A model generated the notes under the pieces. That model was given only the letters and a program-made list of their open reading frames with translations, did no database searches and had not been told where the DNA came from. DNA of 64,000 bases from Bacteroidota bacterium (GTDB taxonomy: Bacteria; Bacteroidota; Bacteroidia; Chitinophagales; Saprospiraceae), in assembly GCA_017857395.1 (NCBI GenBank), contig JAFMDF010000003.1, positions 22,897 to 86,896 on the forward strand, written 5' to 3'. Positions 26,173-35,294 of this stretch are shown one piece after another; the stretch's first letter is position 1, and each line of letters opens with the position of its first letter. The position numbers and the translations under genes were made by a program.

Positions 26173-27961
26173 ATTTCATAGATAATTTCTTTCTATCCTT
26201 ATCATATTCAAAACTCATATAACCAATCAACATCTCATCAAAAGAGAAATCTCCCCAATACACCGTTTTTTCAGGTGCAGGATTAAAGCTATTCTGAGCA
26301 GAATTATCAAATACGGCATCTACATAAATGACCGTTCTAGCAGGAATTTTCTTAGGCTCTTTAAAATTGTACCCTCTCTGCCAGTTGAAACTATAATTCG
26401 GTACATTTAATAGGACTTCTTTGGTGCCATCAGGATAAAGCGCCGTAAATTTCATCGCTTTACCTCTAAAGTGCATGTGAGGGAACAAAGCATATAAAGT
26501 AGCATCATGTTCAAATAATTGCTTGGCTTTATTTTCATAATTTCCTTCACCAGCAGGAATTTGTAGTTTAGGATTGAAAGCACCAACCATTAAATATTCA
26601 TTTTCTGGTTGCTTGTCTGTAAAATAGAGACCTACTTTTGATTGGTCAGCTTGCGCCTTTCCATTGGTTGTATAGTGCATTTGGAAATGCAATTTTGACC
26701 CTTTAGGAATCACCCGTCCCGTATTTGCTGGGAAGACTTCTGTTTCCCCTCCTGGTGCCCAAGCAGCTAATAATCCATCCAACCAAGGGCTTTCTCTATC
26801 AATTGGTTCCATGAAGCCTTCAGGGTATATAACACTGACCAAAACATGGTGCAAAACTTCTCGATTACCTGGTAATACTTGGAAACCCGTTGCCCAAATA
26901 TCTTTATCTAATTTAACTTCATGCTCTTGGTAGCGATAATCGACGACTCCATTTGCAGGAATTTCTTCATTATTTAAAGTAAAAACCATATCTGGTTGAC
27001 CTTGATCCCATGTTGGGGCAACTGCAGTATAAGCAGCTAAAGGGTCTTTTTCTCCTTCTGCCTTTTTAGCACCCGCATCAATCCAATGTACTAAAGTCTG
27101 TAATTCTTTGGTCGTTAAAGATAAATCTTGTTCCCATAAACCATAATGTGGATCTGCATGCCAAGGCGGCATTCTTTTAGTTCTTAAAACTTCTCTCATC
27201 ATATTTGACCAACCAAAAACGGTTTCATAATTCTTCATTTGCCAAGGCGCAATACCACCTTCTACATGACACTTCATACATTTTGCGACCAAAATTGGCG
27301 CAACATCATGTTCATAAGAAATGGAAGCAAATGCAGCAGGGTCATCGTGTAACCTTTTAATCAAACAACCTTTTCCTTTAACCAAAGTTTCTACAGGCAA
27401 TTCATCTTTTAACTGCGCATTGATAGCATCTACTAAATAATGTTTGTCGGCATCATCTCTTTGACTTTCGTAACCAATTCTATCATTAATTGGCCCTCTA
27501 TAAATGACGGTCCAAGTCGAAGGGTCTAATACAATCGCCTCATTTGTTCGGTGTAATTGTAAAGCTTCCGCTACTAATTGCGACTCATCTTTTAAGATAG
27601 AAAAATCCATATCAAATTCTTCCGCTTCTTTCTGAATGGCTGCTCTATCATCTTGTACACTTGAATTAAGCATAAAAAACTTAACGCCCTTTCCTTTAAA
27701 TTGTCGTCGAACAGATTTTAAATCAGTTACCGCATTTCTATTGATTGGACAAGAATTTTGTTGGACATATAACACCACCGCTTTCGCATCACTATAATAG
27801 TACAAAGTATGAAATTCTCCATTTTGATCATGCAAACCAAAGTTAGGTGCTTCTAAATCCATATCTACTTGTACTTCTGGCCCATCTGAATTTTGGCAAG
27901 CAGCGACTAGGAAAATTAATCCAAATAATAATAAAAAGGGTGATTTAAAAAGACGATTCAT
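26171..27961 (-). CDS. Lipoprotein fusing redoxin, cytochrome c and copper type II monooxygenase-like domains
   Basis: A 596-residue protein with a lipobox (LIFLVAAC). Domain one (about 30-190) is a redoxin (AhpC/TSA-like) fold, with CPINRNA after VVLYVQQNS in place of a CxxC. Domain two (about 215-310) is a small c-type cytochrome with haem site AKCMKCH and a distal MPPWHADP. Domain three (about 320-590) resembles the copper type II ascorbate-dependent monooxygenase fold. It keeps likely copper ligands in LHHVLVSV, HFQMHYTT, FPHMHFRG and SFDEMLIGYM. The combination suggests an exported haem-copper oxidoreductase, with cytochrome c replacing ascorbate as donor (inference). Substrate unknown. 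Confidence 0.8.
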   Translation of the reverse strand: MNRLFKSPFLLLFGLIFLVAACQNSDGPEVQVDMDLEAPNFGLHDQNGEFHTLYYYSDAKAVVLYVQQNSCPINRNAVTDLKSVRRQFKGKGVKFFMLNSSVQDDRAAIQKEAEEFDMDFSILKDESQLVAEALQLHRTNEAIVLDPSTWTVIYRGPINDRIGYESQRDDADKHYLVDAINAQLKDELPVETLVKGKGCLIKRLHDDPAAFASISYEHDVAPILVAKCMKCHVEGGIAPWQMKNYETVFGWSNMMREVLRTKRMPPWHADPHYGLWEQDLSLTTKELQTLVHWIDAGAKKAEGEKDPLAAYTAVAPTWDQGQPDMVFTLNNEEIPANGVVDYRYQEHEVKLDKDIWATGFQVLPGNREVLHHVLVSVIYPEGFMEPIDRESPWLDGLLAAWAPGGETEVFPANTGRVIPKGSKLHFQMHYTTNGKAQADQSKVGLYFTDKQPENEYLMVGAFNPKLQIPAGEGNYENKAKQLFEHDATLYALFPHMHFRGKAMKFTALYPDGTKEVLLNVPNYSFNWQRGYNFKEPKKIPARTVIYVDAVFDNSAQNSFNPAPEKTVYWGDFSFDEMLIGYMSFEYDKDRKKLSMK

Positions 27962-28360
27962 TTTGTGAGATTTTGATTGATTTGTATTTGAAAGGTACGA
28001 ATTTAAGTACTTATAGAACTCTAATTCCTACAATTACTTGTTGTTAGTATAAACGTTTTTTGAATAAGAAAGTTATCCAATACCAAATTTATGGAAATCT
28101 TCCTATTAAATCCGATTTAATAGCCTGATTTGTATTTTTTTTCAGGTAAAGGGGAGAAAATGGGCGTTTAACTGTTTATTGTAGCTTAGCAGGCTGACCG
28201 AGAATGGGCGATTTGCTAAATTTTAAAATTTAGTAAATCTCTATAACTGGATTTCAATGGAATCAAGATTTAGTAAATCAGGAGTTCTCGGTTCTAGTCT
28301 GAGAAGCGAATATTTAGATTCTCTAAGATTTGAAAGTCACCAAACGCCCGAATGAACGGC
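27962..28360. other. Intergenic region with imperfect palindrome
   Basis: About 400 bases between the leftward cytochrome fusion gene's start and the stop of the DUF2459 gene. It contains the repeat at 28180-28310 and no supported gene. The 71-residue ORF at 28330 lies opposite the DUF2459 gene and is rejected. Confidence 0.55.
28180..28310. repeat. Compound inverted repeat 3' of the DUF2459 gene (family D-like)
   Basis: The centre is a 30-base palindrome (GATTTGCTAAATTTT with AAAATTTAGTAAATC, one mismatch). Outside it, ACCGAGAA (28197) pairs with TTCTCGGT (28285) around a second copy of the ATTTAGTAAATC word. The left flank has GTAGCTTAG. It appears to be two related palindromes, one partly inside the other. 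Confidence 0.6.
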
Positions 28361-29041
28361 TTACGATTTCTGATATTGATAAAAAATTCCTTTGTCAAAA
28401 GGTGTCCAAAAACTTGCTTTTTGTCCCGCTGCTTTTAAAGCTCGATTGGTCCAACTATTACAGGTATGGAAGAAGCTATAACTACCCGTTGCATCATAGA
28501 AAGCATCAGAATCGGTATAAACAGCATCAGTTTTTATATGGGTAACTTCTCCGTTTTTTTGTCGAATTAAATCTTTTTGTATAAAGTCAATCAATCGTTG
28601 GTATTGATTGTTAGAAATGTCAATTTTAACGCAAGTTTCTCCTTCTTGCATCGTTCGATAATAGGTGGCATGTATAGCTGCGGTACTTAATCCTGTTGCT
28701 GCTTTAAAGGCGGTACTAAATTTTAATTCTGCCCAAGTTGGTGTATCTAAGTAAAAACCTTTATCGCCCCAACCGATGGAAATAAAATTATAATCGGTTC
28801 GTTTGCCCTTGGTATTTTCAAATTTTAATTGTTGACTCCAATCAATTTGAGGTGTTTTAATGGGCATCACTAAATCGGTATGCACGCCATTGGTTAAAAT
28901 GTAGATAGACAAATCATCTTTAGCATTCGCTTCTTCAGCTATTCCAATTCTGCCTAAGCCTAAGCCCGCTAAGACATAAAGCGCAACAAATCCAACCAAA
29001 CTTAAAATGGCGAAGCCTGTAATTTTGAGTAGTTTTTTCAT
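28361..29041 (-). CDS. DUF2459 (TIGR02117) family protein
   Basis: About 226 residues from the Met at 29041 (MKKLLKITGFAIL). This start is preferred because the track start seven codons upstream runs into a hairpin. One N-terminal hydrophobic helix (about 7-28) serves as signal or anchor. The family marks are TNGVHTDLVMP, SIGWGDKGFYLDTP, KIDISNNQYQRL and the Cys-containing SFFHTCNSWTNRALKAAG. The family is conserved in many Gram-negative bacteria with no firm biochemical function. The conserved HTD and CNSW residues look like a papain-like hydrolase site, which is inference. Confidence 0.8.
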   Translation of the reverse strand: MKKLLKITGFAILSLVGFVALYVLAGLGLGRIGIAEEANAKDDLSIYILTNGVHTDLVMPIKTPQIDWSQQLKFENTKGKRTDYNFISIGWGDKGFYLDTPTWAELKFSTAFKAATGLSTAAIHATYYRTMQEGETCVKIDISNNQYQRLIDFIQKDLIRQKNGEVTHIKTDAVYTDSDAFYDATGSYSFFHTCNSWTNRALKAAGQKASFWTPFDKGIFYQYQKS

Positions 29042-29057
29042 AGTATATTGTTGGTCT

Positions 29058-29181
29058 ATCATCCCGTAACTTCCTGTTACTGGATGATTTAGTATGGCAA
29101 AATATACCCAATAATTTCCCGTTATTGGATGGTTGTTTTTTTAAAATTTATCTAGCACCATTAATTGTCGAATCAATGGTG
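29058..29181. repeat. Cluster of three small hairpins
   Basis: ATCATCCCGTAAC/GTTACTGGATGAT (29058-29088), CCAATAA/TTATTGG (29108-29128) and CACCATT/AATGGTG (29156-29181) follow one another between the TolC gene stop and the DUF2459 gene start. They probably separate the two transcripts. Confidence 0.5.
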
Positions 29182-29238
29182 GAAAGTTACTTGATAAAAG
29201 AAGTCACCAATATATTGAAAACCAACGATATAAAAAAA

Positions 29239-30552
29239 TTATTTGACGCCTTCCATTAATTGCCCACTCAATTGTAATAATTGAATTTCTATCACTTTCG
29301 CATCAAATTTAGCTGTATTGAGACTAGTTGCTGCATTTAATAAATTGAGTTGTGCTTGCCTAAATTCTACAGAATTGACTTGTCCAACTTTAAATTGTTC
29401 TTCTGTACGTTCAAAATTTAATTGATTGATGCTTAGATTTTTAGCTTCTGCTTTTAAAATAAATAACGCATTTTGGTAACTTTCCCAAGCATTGCGTACA
29501 TCTCTTTCTAATTGCTGCAAAACCTGTTCCTTTTGAACTAATTGTGTTTCTACATTAATCTTGGCATTCTGATTTTGTAATTTTCGACGACCACCATCGT
29601 ATAAATTCCAAGACAAAGTAACCCCTGCTGATAACCCACGAGTGTTAGAAACATCAATAAAGGAACCAGCCGCATTATCTGAAAAGGTAAAATTATAATT
29701 GGCGTTTGCGCCTAAGGTAGGCTTCTTAGTAGCGTCAATAATATCAAAATCTAAAGCGGAGATGTTTAAATTTTGATTGAGGACTTTGACGATAATATTA
29801 TTATTTTGAGCAGCTTGAATGAGTTGTTCTAAATTGAGATTTTGCTGATAAGTAACTATTGTATCAACTTCAAAATCAGTCATTACCCCTCTGCCCATAG
29901 CTACATTTAAATTCCTTTTTGAATTAGCTATTTGATTTTTTAAGTTCATTAAATTAATAGAATCTCTTTGTATATCTACTTCCGCATTTAATACATTCAA
30001 TCGAATGCCTTGCCCGTAATCATATTGATATTGTGCCCTTTGTAAGCGCTTTTTGGATAATTCAATCGTTTGTTCTAGTACTGAACTGTTTTGTTCCAAT
30101 TGAGCAACTTCATAATAATTATTAAAAACAGCTAAAACATTATTTTCAATCGTTTGGCGAAGTTGCAAATCCGTTAAATTAGCAATTTCTTCCAATTGTT
30201 TAACTGTTAAATCTCTAGTTTTATCAACGAAAGTATAATTTGCTTGTACGGTCGCATTACTACCCCAATTAAAGGCATTTGAAGTAGTGTTTTCATTGCC
30301 ATTGCCAAATTTTTGGTTAGAACCACCCAATCTAGAATTAATTCCTGCGGTGGCATTGACCGTTGGTAAATAACCATTTAATTCTCTACTTGTATTGTTT
30401 TTGGCAATTTCAATATCATTTTTTGCTAGTTGAATATCGAAATTGTTAGCTAGGGTAATTTGGATAGCTTGGGCTTTGGTTAAAATATTTTGAGCTTCTC
30501 CTGTATTCATAAGCATAAAGCTTATTATTAGAGAATATATATATTTGGACAT
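29239..30552 (-). CDS. TolC-family outer-membrane efflux protein
   Basis: A 437-residue outer-membrane channel with a signal peptide (to about GEA-QNI) and long amphipathic helices typical of TolC. Two repeated halves are visible, with ITLANNFDIQLAKNDIEIAKNN in the first and VTLSWNLYDGGRRKLQNQNAK in the second. It forms the exit duct of the tripartite pump encoded with the RND and adaptor genes upstream on the same strand. It is last of the three genes, about 115 bases after the pump. Confidence 0.9.
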   Translation of the reverse strand: MSKYIYSLIISFMLMNTGEAQNILTKAQAIQITLANNFDIQLAKNDIEIAKNNTSRELNGYLPTVNATAGINSRLGGSNQKFGNGNENTTSNAFNWGSNATVQANYTFVDKTRDLTVKQLEEIANLTDLQLRQTIENNVLAVFNNYYEVAQLEQNSSVLEQTIELSKKRLQRAQYQYDYGQGIRLNVLNAEVDIQRDSINLMNLKNQIANSKRNLNVAMGRGVMTDFEVDTIVTYQQNLNLEQLIQAAQNNNIIVKVLNQNLNISALDFDIIDATKKPTLGANANYNFTFSDNAAGSFIDVSNTRGLSAGVTLSWNLYDGGRRKLQNQNAKINVETQLVQKEQVLQQLERDVRNAWESYQNALFILKAEAKNLSINQLNFERTEEQFKVGQVNSVEFRQAQLNLLNAATSLNTAKFDAKVIEIQLLQLSGQLMEGVK

Positions 30553-30610
30553 TTTTTATTTTTTTAATATCAGCGACGAACGAATAATGGATACATTAGA
30601 AATTCCCCTT

Positions 30611-30630
30611 TCGACAAATTAAATTGTCGA
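30611..30630. repeat. Small hairpin at the RND-TolC junction
   Basis: TCGACAA pairs with TTGTCGA around a 6-base loop, about 40 bases after the pump stop codon. It is flanked by a reiterated ATCATT run. Confidence 0.4.
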
Positions 30631-30666
30631 TTTTGGAAGAATTCATCATTCATCATTTATCATTCC

Positions 30667-33600
30667 TTAATAAACTTCCTCCAACGCTTCTTTTTCTATT
30701 TTTTGCTCAATTACAGCTCGTTCTATATCCCGTCTGGCAGGACGTTTTCCTGTAAACAACCAGATTCTAGCACGCTTGATGGAATTACTTAAATAGAGTA
30801 GAAGCGGTAATAAAAATAAAGTCAAAAAAGTTGCATAAGCAATACCATAGGAAATCGTAATCGCCATTGGAATTAAGAATTTAGCACTTCTTGCCGTTTC
30901 AAAAATTAGGGGCATTAAACCAGCAACCGTAGTCACCGAAGTTAAGAAGATAGCTCTAAATCTAGAACGGCCGGCTTCATAAAGTGCCTCTTTAAAGGGT
31001 AAGCCTTGTTTGAGAAAGACATTAAATTTACTCACTAAAACCAATCCATCATTCACTAAAATACCGATTAAGGCAATAACGCCTAAGATAGATAACATAC
31101 TAAGCGGATAACCATGAATCCAATGACCCCACGCAACACCAACTAAACTAAAAGGTAGTAATAGGAATAATAATAAAGGTTGACTATATGACCTAAAAGA
31201 AAAGGCAATAATGGCATACATCAAGAAAAAAGTAACTGGCAAAATAGTCTTAAAAGACCGACCAATTTTAGCAGTTTCTCGACTTTGTCCTTCATATAAT
31301 GGCGTGACGGAGGGATAGCGAGCTAGAATTTCTGGCATAAGATTATTTCGAACATCTGCCATGATTTCCACCGAACTATCATCTGCATTTTTAAGGTCAG
31401 ATTCTACTTTTATTTCTCGAATACCATTTAGGTGATTAATTGAAACTTCTCCTCTTTCAATAGAATATTCTGCAATTTCAGATAAGGGTACACGTTCTCT
31501 AGTATTGGTGACAATCCACATGTCATCCAAATTTTTAATAGAGGCTCTTTCTGCTCGGTCATACCGAACCCAAACTCTAATTTCGTCTCTACCTCTTTGG
31601 AATCTTTGTACGGCTTGCCCAAAGAAACCCGCTCGAACCTGTGCCATTACATCGTTCAAATTCAATCCCAATAAATAAGCATTTTCTTTGAGTTCTAATT
31701 CGATTTCCTTAATACCAGCAGGGTCATTATCCGTGATATCTTTAAGTCTTGGATTATCTTGAAAGGCTTTTTTTAAGGTATTTTTTGCGCCTTTTAATTC
31801 TTTAATATCACTACCTGTCAAGGAAATAGAAACAGGTTGACCACCAAAATTTCTATTAGAACCAAACGTTAATTTTTCCACGCCATAAATAGGCCCTGTT
31901 GCTTCTTCTACCGCATTGGCAATAATACTTGCATTAAAATCTCTTTGCTCACCAGGGAGTAAATTCAATTCTAAAGTAGCATTGGAAATACCTGGGCCGA
32001 TTCTTCTTATCATATTCTGAATAACCGACTTTCCACCAGATTGCTTTTCTTTAAAATCTTCATTGACTGCAATGGCGGCTTTTTCTATTTGTTCCATCAC
32101 TGCTACCGTAATATCCTCACTTGTGCCTTCTGGCATTGCTAAACTGACACTTACTCGGTCACTAGAAAATGGCGGAAAAAAAGAGATACCAATCACCCCG
32201 CCACCGATGGCACCAAAGGTCATAATCAATAAGGCTAGGGGAATACAAAAAGCAAAAATTCTATAAGTCAAAAAGAAGCGTAAAACAGGCGAATAGAGTT
32301 TATCTTTAACCCAATTGACACCATTATCAGCCCAACGATTGAGTAAAAAATGTTGCCCATCTTTTTTCATGGCGCTAGAATGGGCAATATGTGCAGGTAA
32401 AAAAATGAGGGCTTCGATTAGAGAGAATAATAAAGTAATGACGACGACTACAGCGACTTCATAATAAAAATCACCAAAGCGGCCTTCTAGGAAAAAGAAA
32501 GCAGAAAAAGCAACAACCGTCGTCAAAATTGCTGAAATAATGGCAGTGGAAACTTCTAATGTACCGTCAATGGCTGCTCTAGTAGGGGATTTACCCATTT
32601 CATAATGGGCATAAATATTTTCGCCAATCACAATGCCATCATCCACCAAAATACCGATGACGACAATCATCCCAAATAAAGACATGAAGTTTAAGGTAAT
32701 CAATCCTGGTACTAAAATAAACATGCCTAAAAAAGATACTGGTAAGCCAAAAGCTACCCAGAATGCCAAACTTGGTTTTAGGAAAATAGATAATAAAATG
32801 AGGACTAAAACAATCCCTAACAAACCATTTTCACTTAAAATCCGTGTTCTATCTCGCAAATCTACAGAACGGTCATTGGTAATATTGAGTTGAATATTGT
32901 CTCGTTGCTCATTGAATTTTTTGGAATAGGCACGCATCATATTGGAGGCCCCTAAATATTCTTCATCATTGGTCGTTTGTACCCTAATCTGCACAGCAGA
33001 TTGTCCATTAAAATAAATTCTATCAGGATTTTCAGACCATTTATCTCGAATCGTGGCGACATCCTTCAATCGAATGACATTCCCATTCTGGTCAGCTCGA
33101 ATGACAATATAATCCAGTTCATCGGCATAATAAGCTCGATTGGTGGCTCGAATTAAATAATCTTCTTCTTTGGTTTTTATATTCCCTCCTGTTGCTAAAA
33201 TATTGGCTTTGGCTACGGCAGTCGTTACTTCGTTAAACGTCAGGTTTTTAGAGCGCAAATCGTTTTCTCTGACTGCAATTTCTATTTCTTCTTTTGGAAA
33301 ACCAGTAATTTCTACTTGAGAAATCCCTTCCATATTTCGAATATCATCTTCTACTTGGTAAGAAATTTTCTTAAGGGTTTGTAAGGGAATATCTTTTCCA
33401 CTTAAAGCCAAACTAATTACCTCGTTCAGCCTTTCTCTTTTAGAAATAACGGGAGGTTCCATGTCTGCGGGAAAAGAAGGGACTCTGTCCACCGCATTTT
33501 TGACTTCCTGCAACATATCATTGATGTCGTATTCTTCAAAAGTTTCGATGGTTATCGTTGCCGTATTTTCGGAAGACTTAGAGGTAACTCTTTCTATCCC

Positions 33601-33828
33601 TACAATGCCTTTAAGATTGTCTTCAATTTTCAAAACAATGCCTTCTTCCATCTCGATAGGAGAGGCGCCAGGATAGGCAATGTTTATAGCAATCGTTGTA
33701 TTGGGGAATTGTGGATATAAGGAAAAATTCATCCTTGATAAACCGCCAATTCCAAAAATAAAAATGGCTAATAAGGCAACATTTACAGCAACGGGAAATT
33801 TTATAAAATAAGCTATTATATTTTTCAT
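30667..33828 (-). CDS. RND efflux transporter permease (AcrB-like)
   Basis: A 1053-residue inner-membrane pump with the RND pattern of one helix, a large periplasmic loop and six helices, repeated twice. The fourth helix carries the proton-relay aspartates (VVIGILVDDGIVIGENIY), matched in the second half by GVIALIGILVNDGLVLVSKF. The N-terminus (MNFSLYPQFPNTTIAI) has the usual FPxIxxP-like start of the first loop. It exports small toxic molecules or lipids with the adaptor and TolC genes. The substrate cannot be told. Confidence 0.93.
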   Translation of the reverse strand: MKNIIAYFIKFPVAVNVALLAIFIFGIGGLSRMNFSLYPQFPNTTIAINIAYPGASPIEMEEGIVLKIEDNLKGIVGIERVTSKSSENTATITIETFEEYDINDMLQEVKNAVDRVPSFPADMEPPVISKRERLNEVISLALSGKDIPLQTLKKISYQVEDDIRNMEGISQVEITGFPKEEIEIAVRENDLRSKNLTFNEVTTAVAKANILATGGNIKTKEEDYLIRATNRAYYADELDYIVIRADQNGNVIRLKDVATIRDKWSENPDRIYFNGQSAVQIRVQTTNDEEYLGASNMMRAYSKKFNEQRDNIQLNITNDRSVDLRDRTRILSENGLLGIVLVLILLSIFLKPSLAFWVAFGLPVSFLGMFILVPGLITLNFMSLFGMIVVIGILVDDGIVIGENIYAHYEMGKSPTRAAIDGTLEVSTAIISAILTTVVAFSAFFFLEGRFGDFYYEVAVVVVITLLFSLIEALIFLPAHIAHSSAMKKDGQHFLLNRWADNGVNWVKDKLYSPVLRFFLTYRIFAFCIPLALLIMTFGAIGGGVIGISFFPPFSSDRVSVSLAMPEGTSEDITVAVMEQIEKAAIAVNEDFKEKQSGGKSVIQNMIRRIGPGISNATLELNLLPGEQRDFNASIIANAVEEATGPIYGVEKLTFGSNRNFGGQPVSISLTGSDIKELKGAKNTLKKAFQDNPRLKDITDNDPAGIKEIELELKENAYLLGLNLNDVMAQVRAGFFGQAVQRFQRGRDEIRVWVRYDRAERASIKNLDDMWIVTNTRERVPLSEIAEYSIERGEVSINHLNGIREIKVESDLKNADDSSVEIMADVRNNLMPEILARYPSVTPLYEGQSRETAKIGRSFKTILPVTFFLMYAIIAFSFRSYSQPLLLFLLLPFSLVGVAWGHWIHGYPLSMLSILGVIALIGILVNDGLVLVSKFNVFLKQGLPFKEALYEAGRSRFRAIFLTSVTTVAGLMPLIFETARSAKFLIPMAITISYGIAYATFLTLFLLPLLLYLSNSIKRARIWLFTGKRPARRDIERAVIEQKIEKEALEEVY

Positions 33829-33839
33829 GGTCAGAATGT

Positions 33840-33900
33840 ATTGTCAGTTGTCGGTTGTCAGTTACCAGTTGTCAGTTAGTGCGTCAAACTGGTAACTGGT
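33840..33900. repeat. Palindrome with GTCAGTT iterations (family B copy 1)
   Basis: GTTACCAGTT (33861) pairs with AACTGGTAAC (33887). The left arm also contains four near-direct copies of the 7-base word GTCAGTT. It lies in the 83-base junction between the adaptor stop and pump start, inside a probable operon. Confidence 0.65.
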
Positions 33901-33911
33901 AACCCATAACT

Positions 33912-35063
33912 CTAATTTTTTAAGGCTGTTTTATTATCCGTAGGCGTTTTATCTGAAAATATTTTGACTTTCATCCCCACGTAAGCACTAGGAATCGGTT
34001 TAGCCAATATCTGCATGCCATCTGTTAAACCTTTTACGACGGCTGTACTTTCTTTAAAATAAATTGGCTCTACTTCAACTAATGCTAAAACAGTGTCATT
34101 TACAACGAATACCTGATTATTTTCTACCAATAATTTTCGATTCAATTCATAGGTGTTTTGCTCTTCTTTTGCCGTGATGTCCGCTTCTAAATACATGCCT
34201 TCCTTTAGTCCTTTTCCACGGACTTGGATAAAAGTAGGAATCGTTTGAGAAGCTGGGTCGACCAAACTATTCACTCGAATAACTTTGCCTGTCCAATTTT
34301 TTGTCTTGGCAACGTTGTGTAATTGTACCGTTTTCCCAATACCCAATAAATCTCCATAAGCCGTATTTACCGCAACTTCTAATTCATACACACTTTGGTC
34401 AATCAATTCTCCTAGTTTTTGCCCTGGACGAATCAATGCACCAGGATTAACCAAAGCTTGGGTTAAAACACCTGAAAAAGGGGCTTTGACCACATAATTT
34501 TGTAATTGTGTTTCTAAATTTTTTACATTATAGAAAGGCGTATAAATATTTCTACCAGAAAGGAATAATTTTTCTTTTTCGCTTTCAGGTTCAGGTAAAT
34601 TCGCCAAAGGTTGATTAACATCAAAATTGCGGACATATTCATCCCATTTATCTATCGCATCAGGGTAATCCAAACGTAAATCGGGAATTAATAAAACCAA
34701 CTGGTTGTAAAAACTACTTTTTTGCGCTTTTAAACCAATGATTTCTTCCTTATTGTCCAAAGCTAAAAGCGTTTCTCCTTTTTTATACCAAGTACCAGGC
34801 TTAAAAGGTCGACTACTACTATTGAAAATTCCTTGCACTTCTGCATATAATTCCACCCGATTCTTTGCCATTAAATTACCAGCAGTAGTGATGGTAATGG
34901 GGGTACTAGCATTTCTAACAATATCTACAAAAGCACCAGTTTCTAATTTTTTTTCCTTTCTAGGTTTCCATTCTTTTTTATTAGCGATGGTTCGTTTGGC
35001 AACAGTAAAAGCCCCAAAAAGGAGCAAAATGCCAAGCACTGCTAGGATAATTTTTCTGACCAT
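33912..35063 (-). CDS. RND efflux periplasmic adaptor (membrane fusion protein)
   Basis: A 383-residue adaptor with one N-terminal membrane anchor (LAVLGILLLFGAFTV). It has a split lipoyl/barrel-sandwich domain (AEVQGIF at the front and NYVVKAPFSGVLTQALVNPG at the back) around a helical hairpin, then a beta-barrel region. It links the RND pump to TolC. It is the first gene of the pump set on the minus strand. An AraC-type regulator lies 230 bases upstream and may control it. Confidence 0.9.
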   Translation of the reverse strand: MVRKIILAVLGILLLFGAFTVAKRTIANKKEWKPRKEKKLETGAFVDIVRNASTPITITTAGNLMAKNRVELYAEVQGIFNSSSRPFKPGTWYKKGETLLALDNKEEIIGLKAQKSSFYNQLVLLIPDLRLDYPDAIDKWDEYVRNFDVNQPLANLPEPESEKEKLFLSGRNIYTPFYNVKNLETQLQNYVVKAPFSGVLTQALVNPGALIRPGQKLGELIDQSVYELEVAVNTAYGDLLGIGKTVQLHNVAKTKNWTGKVIRVNSLVDPASQTIPTFIQVRGKGLKEGMYLEADITAKEEQNTYELNRKLLVENNQVFVVNDTVLALVEVEPIYFKESTAVVKGLTDGMQILAKPIPSAYVGMKVKIFSDKTPTDNKTALKN

Positions 35064-35210
35064 AATTATTTTTCAATTTTACTTTTCTATCCAACACTCC
35101 TTATTTATATATGTTGTGTTTAGATTTTGATTTCTTTCTGATTTTTATAAAATAAGGCTATTTTTGACTCCTGGCAGAACTTATAAGTTTTTGATAATTT
35201 AATTTGTGTT

Positions 35211-35275
35211 GTTGCGATGTTACCTTGTTGCGATGTTGTGGATAGTGTCTCGATTTAACAAGGCAACATCGCAAC
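35211..35275. repeat. Inverted repeat 3' of the AraC gene (family C copy 2)
   Basis: A 19-base arm (GTTGCGATGTTACCTTGTT) pairs with its complement at 35257-35275 with one mismatch. A second direct GTTGCGATGTT copy follows the left arm. The same word is seen at 540. Confidence 0.75.
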
Positions 35276-35294
35276 TTTAAAGATTAATTGTTAC

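Noticed and set aside
28330-28545. 71-residue plus-strand ORF
   Set aside because: It overlaps the end of the DUF2459 gene in antisense and has no signal or family pattern.
33840-33900. Possible CRISPR array (iterated GTCAGTT)
   Set aside because: The units are 7 bases with no spacers of constant length, and no cas genes are in the window.
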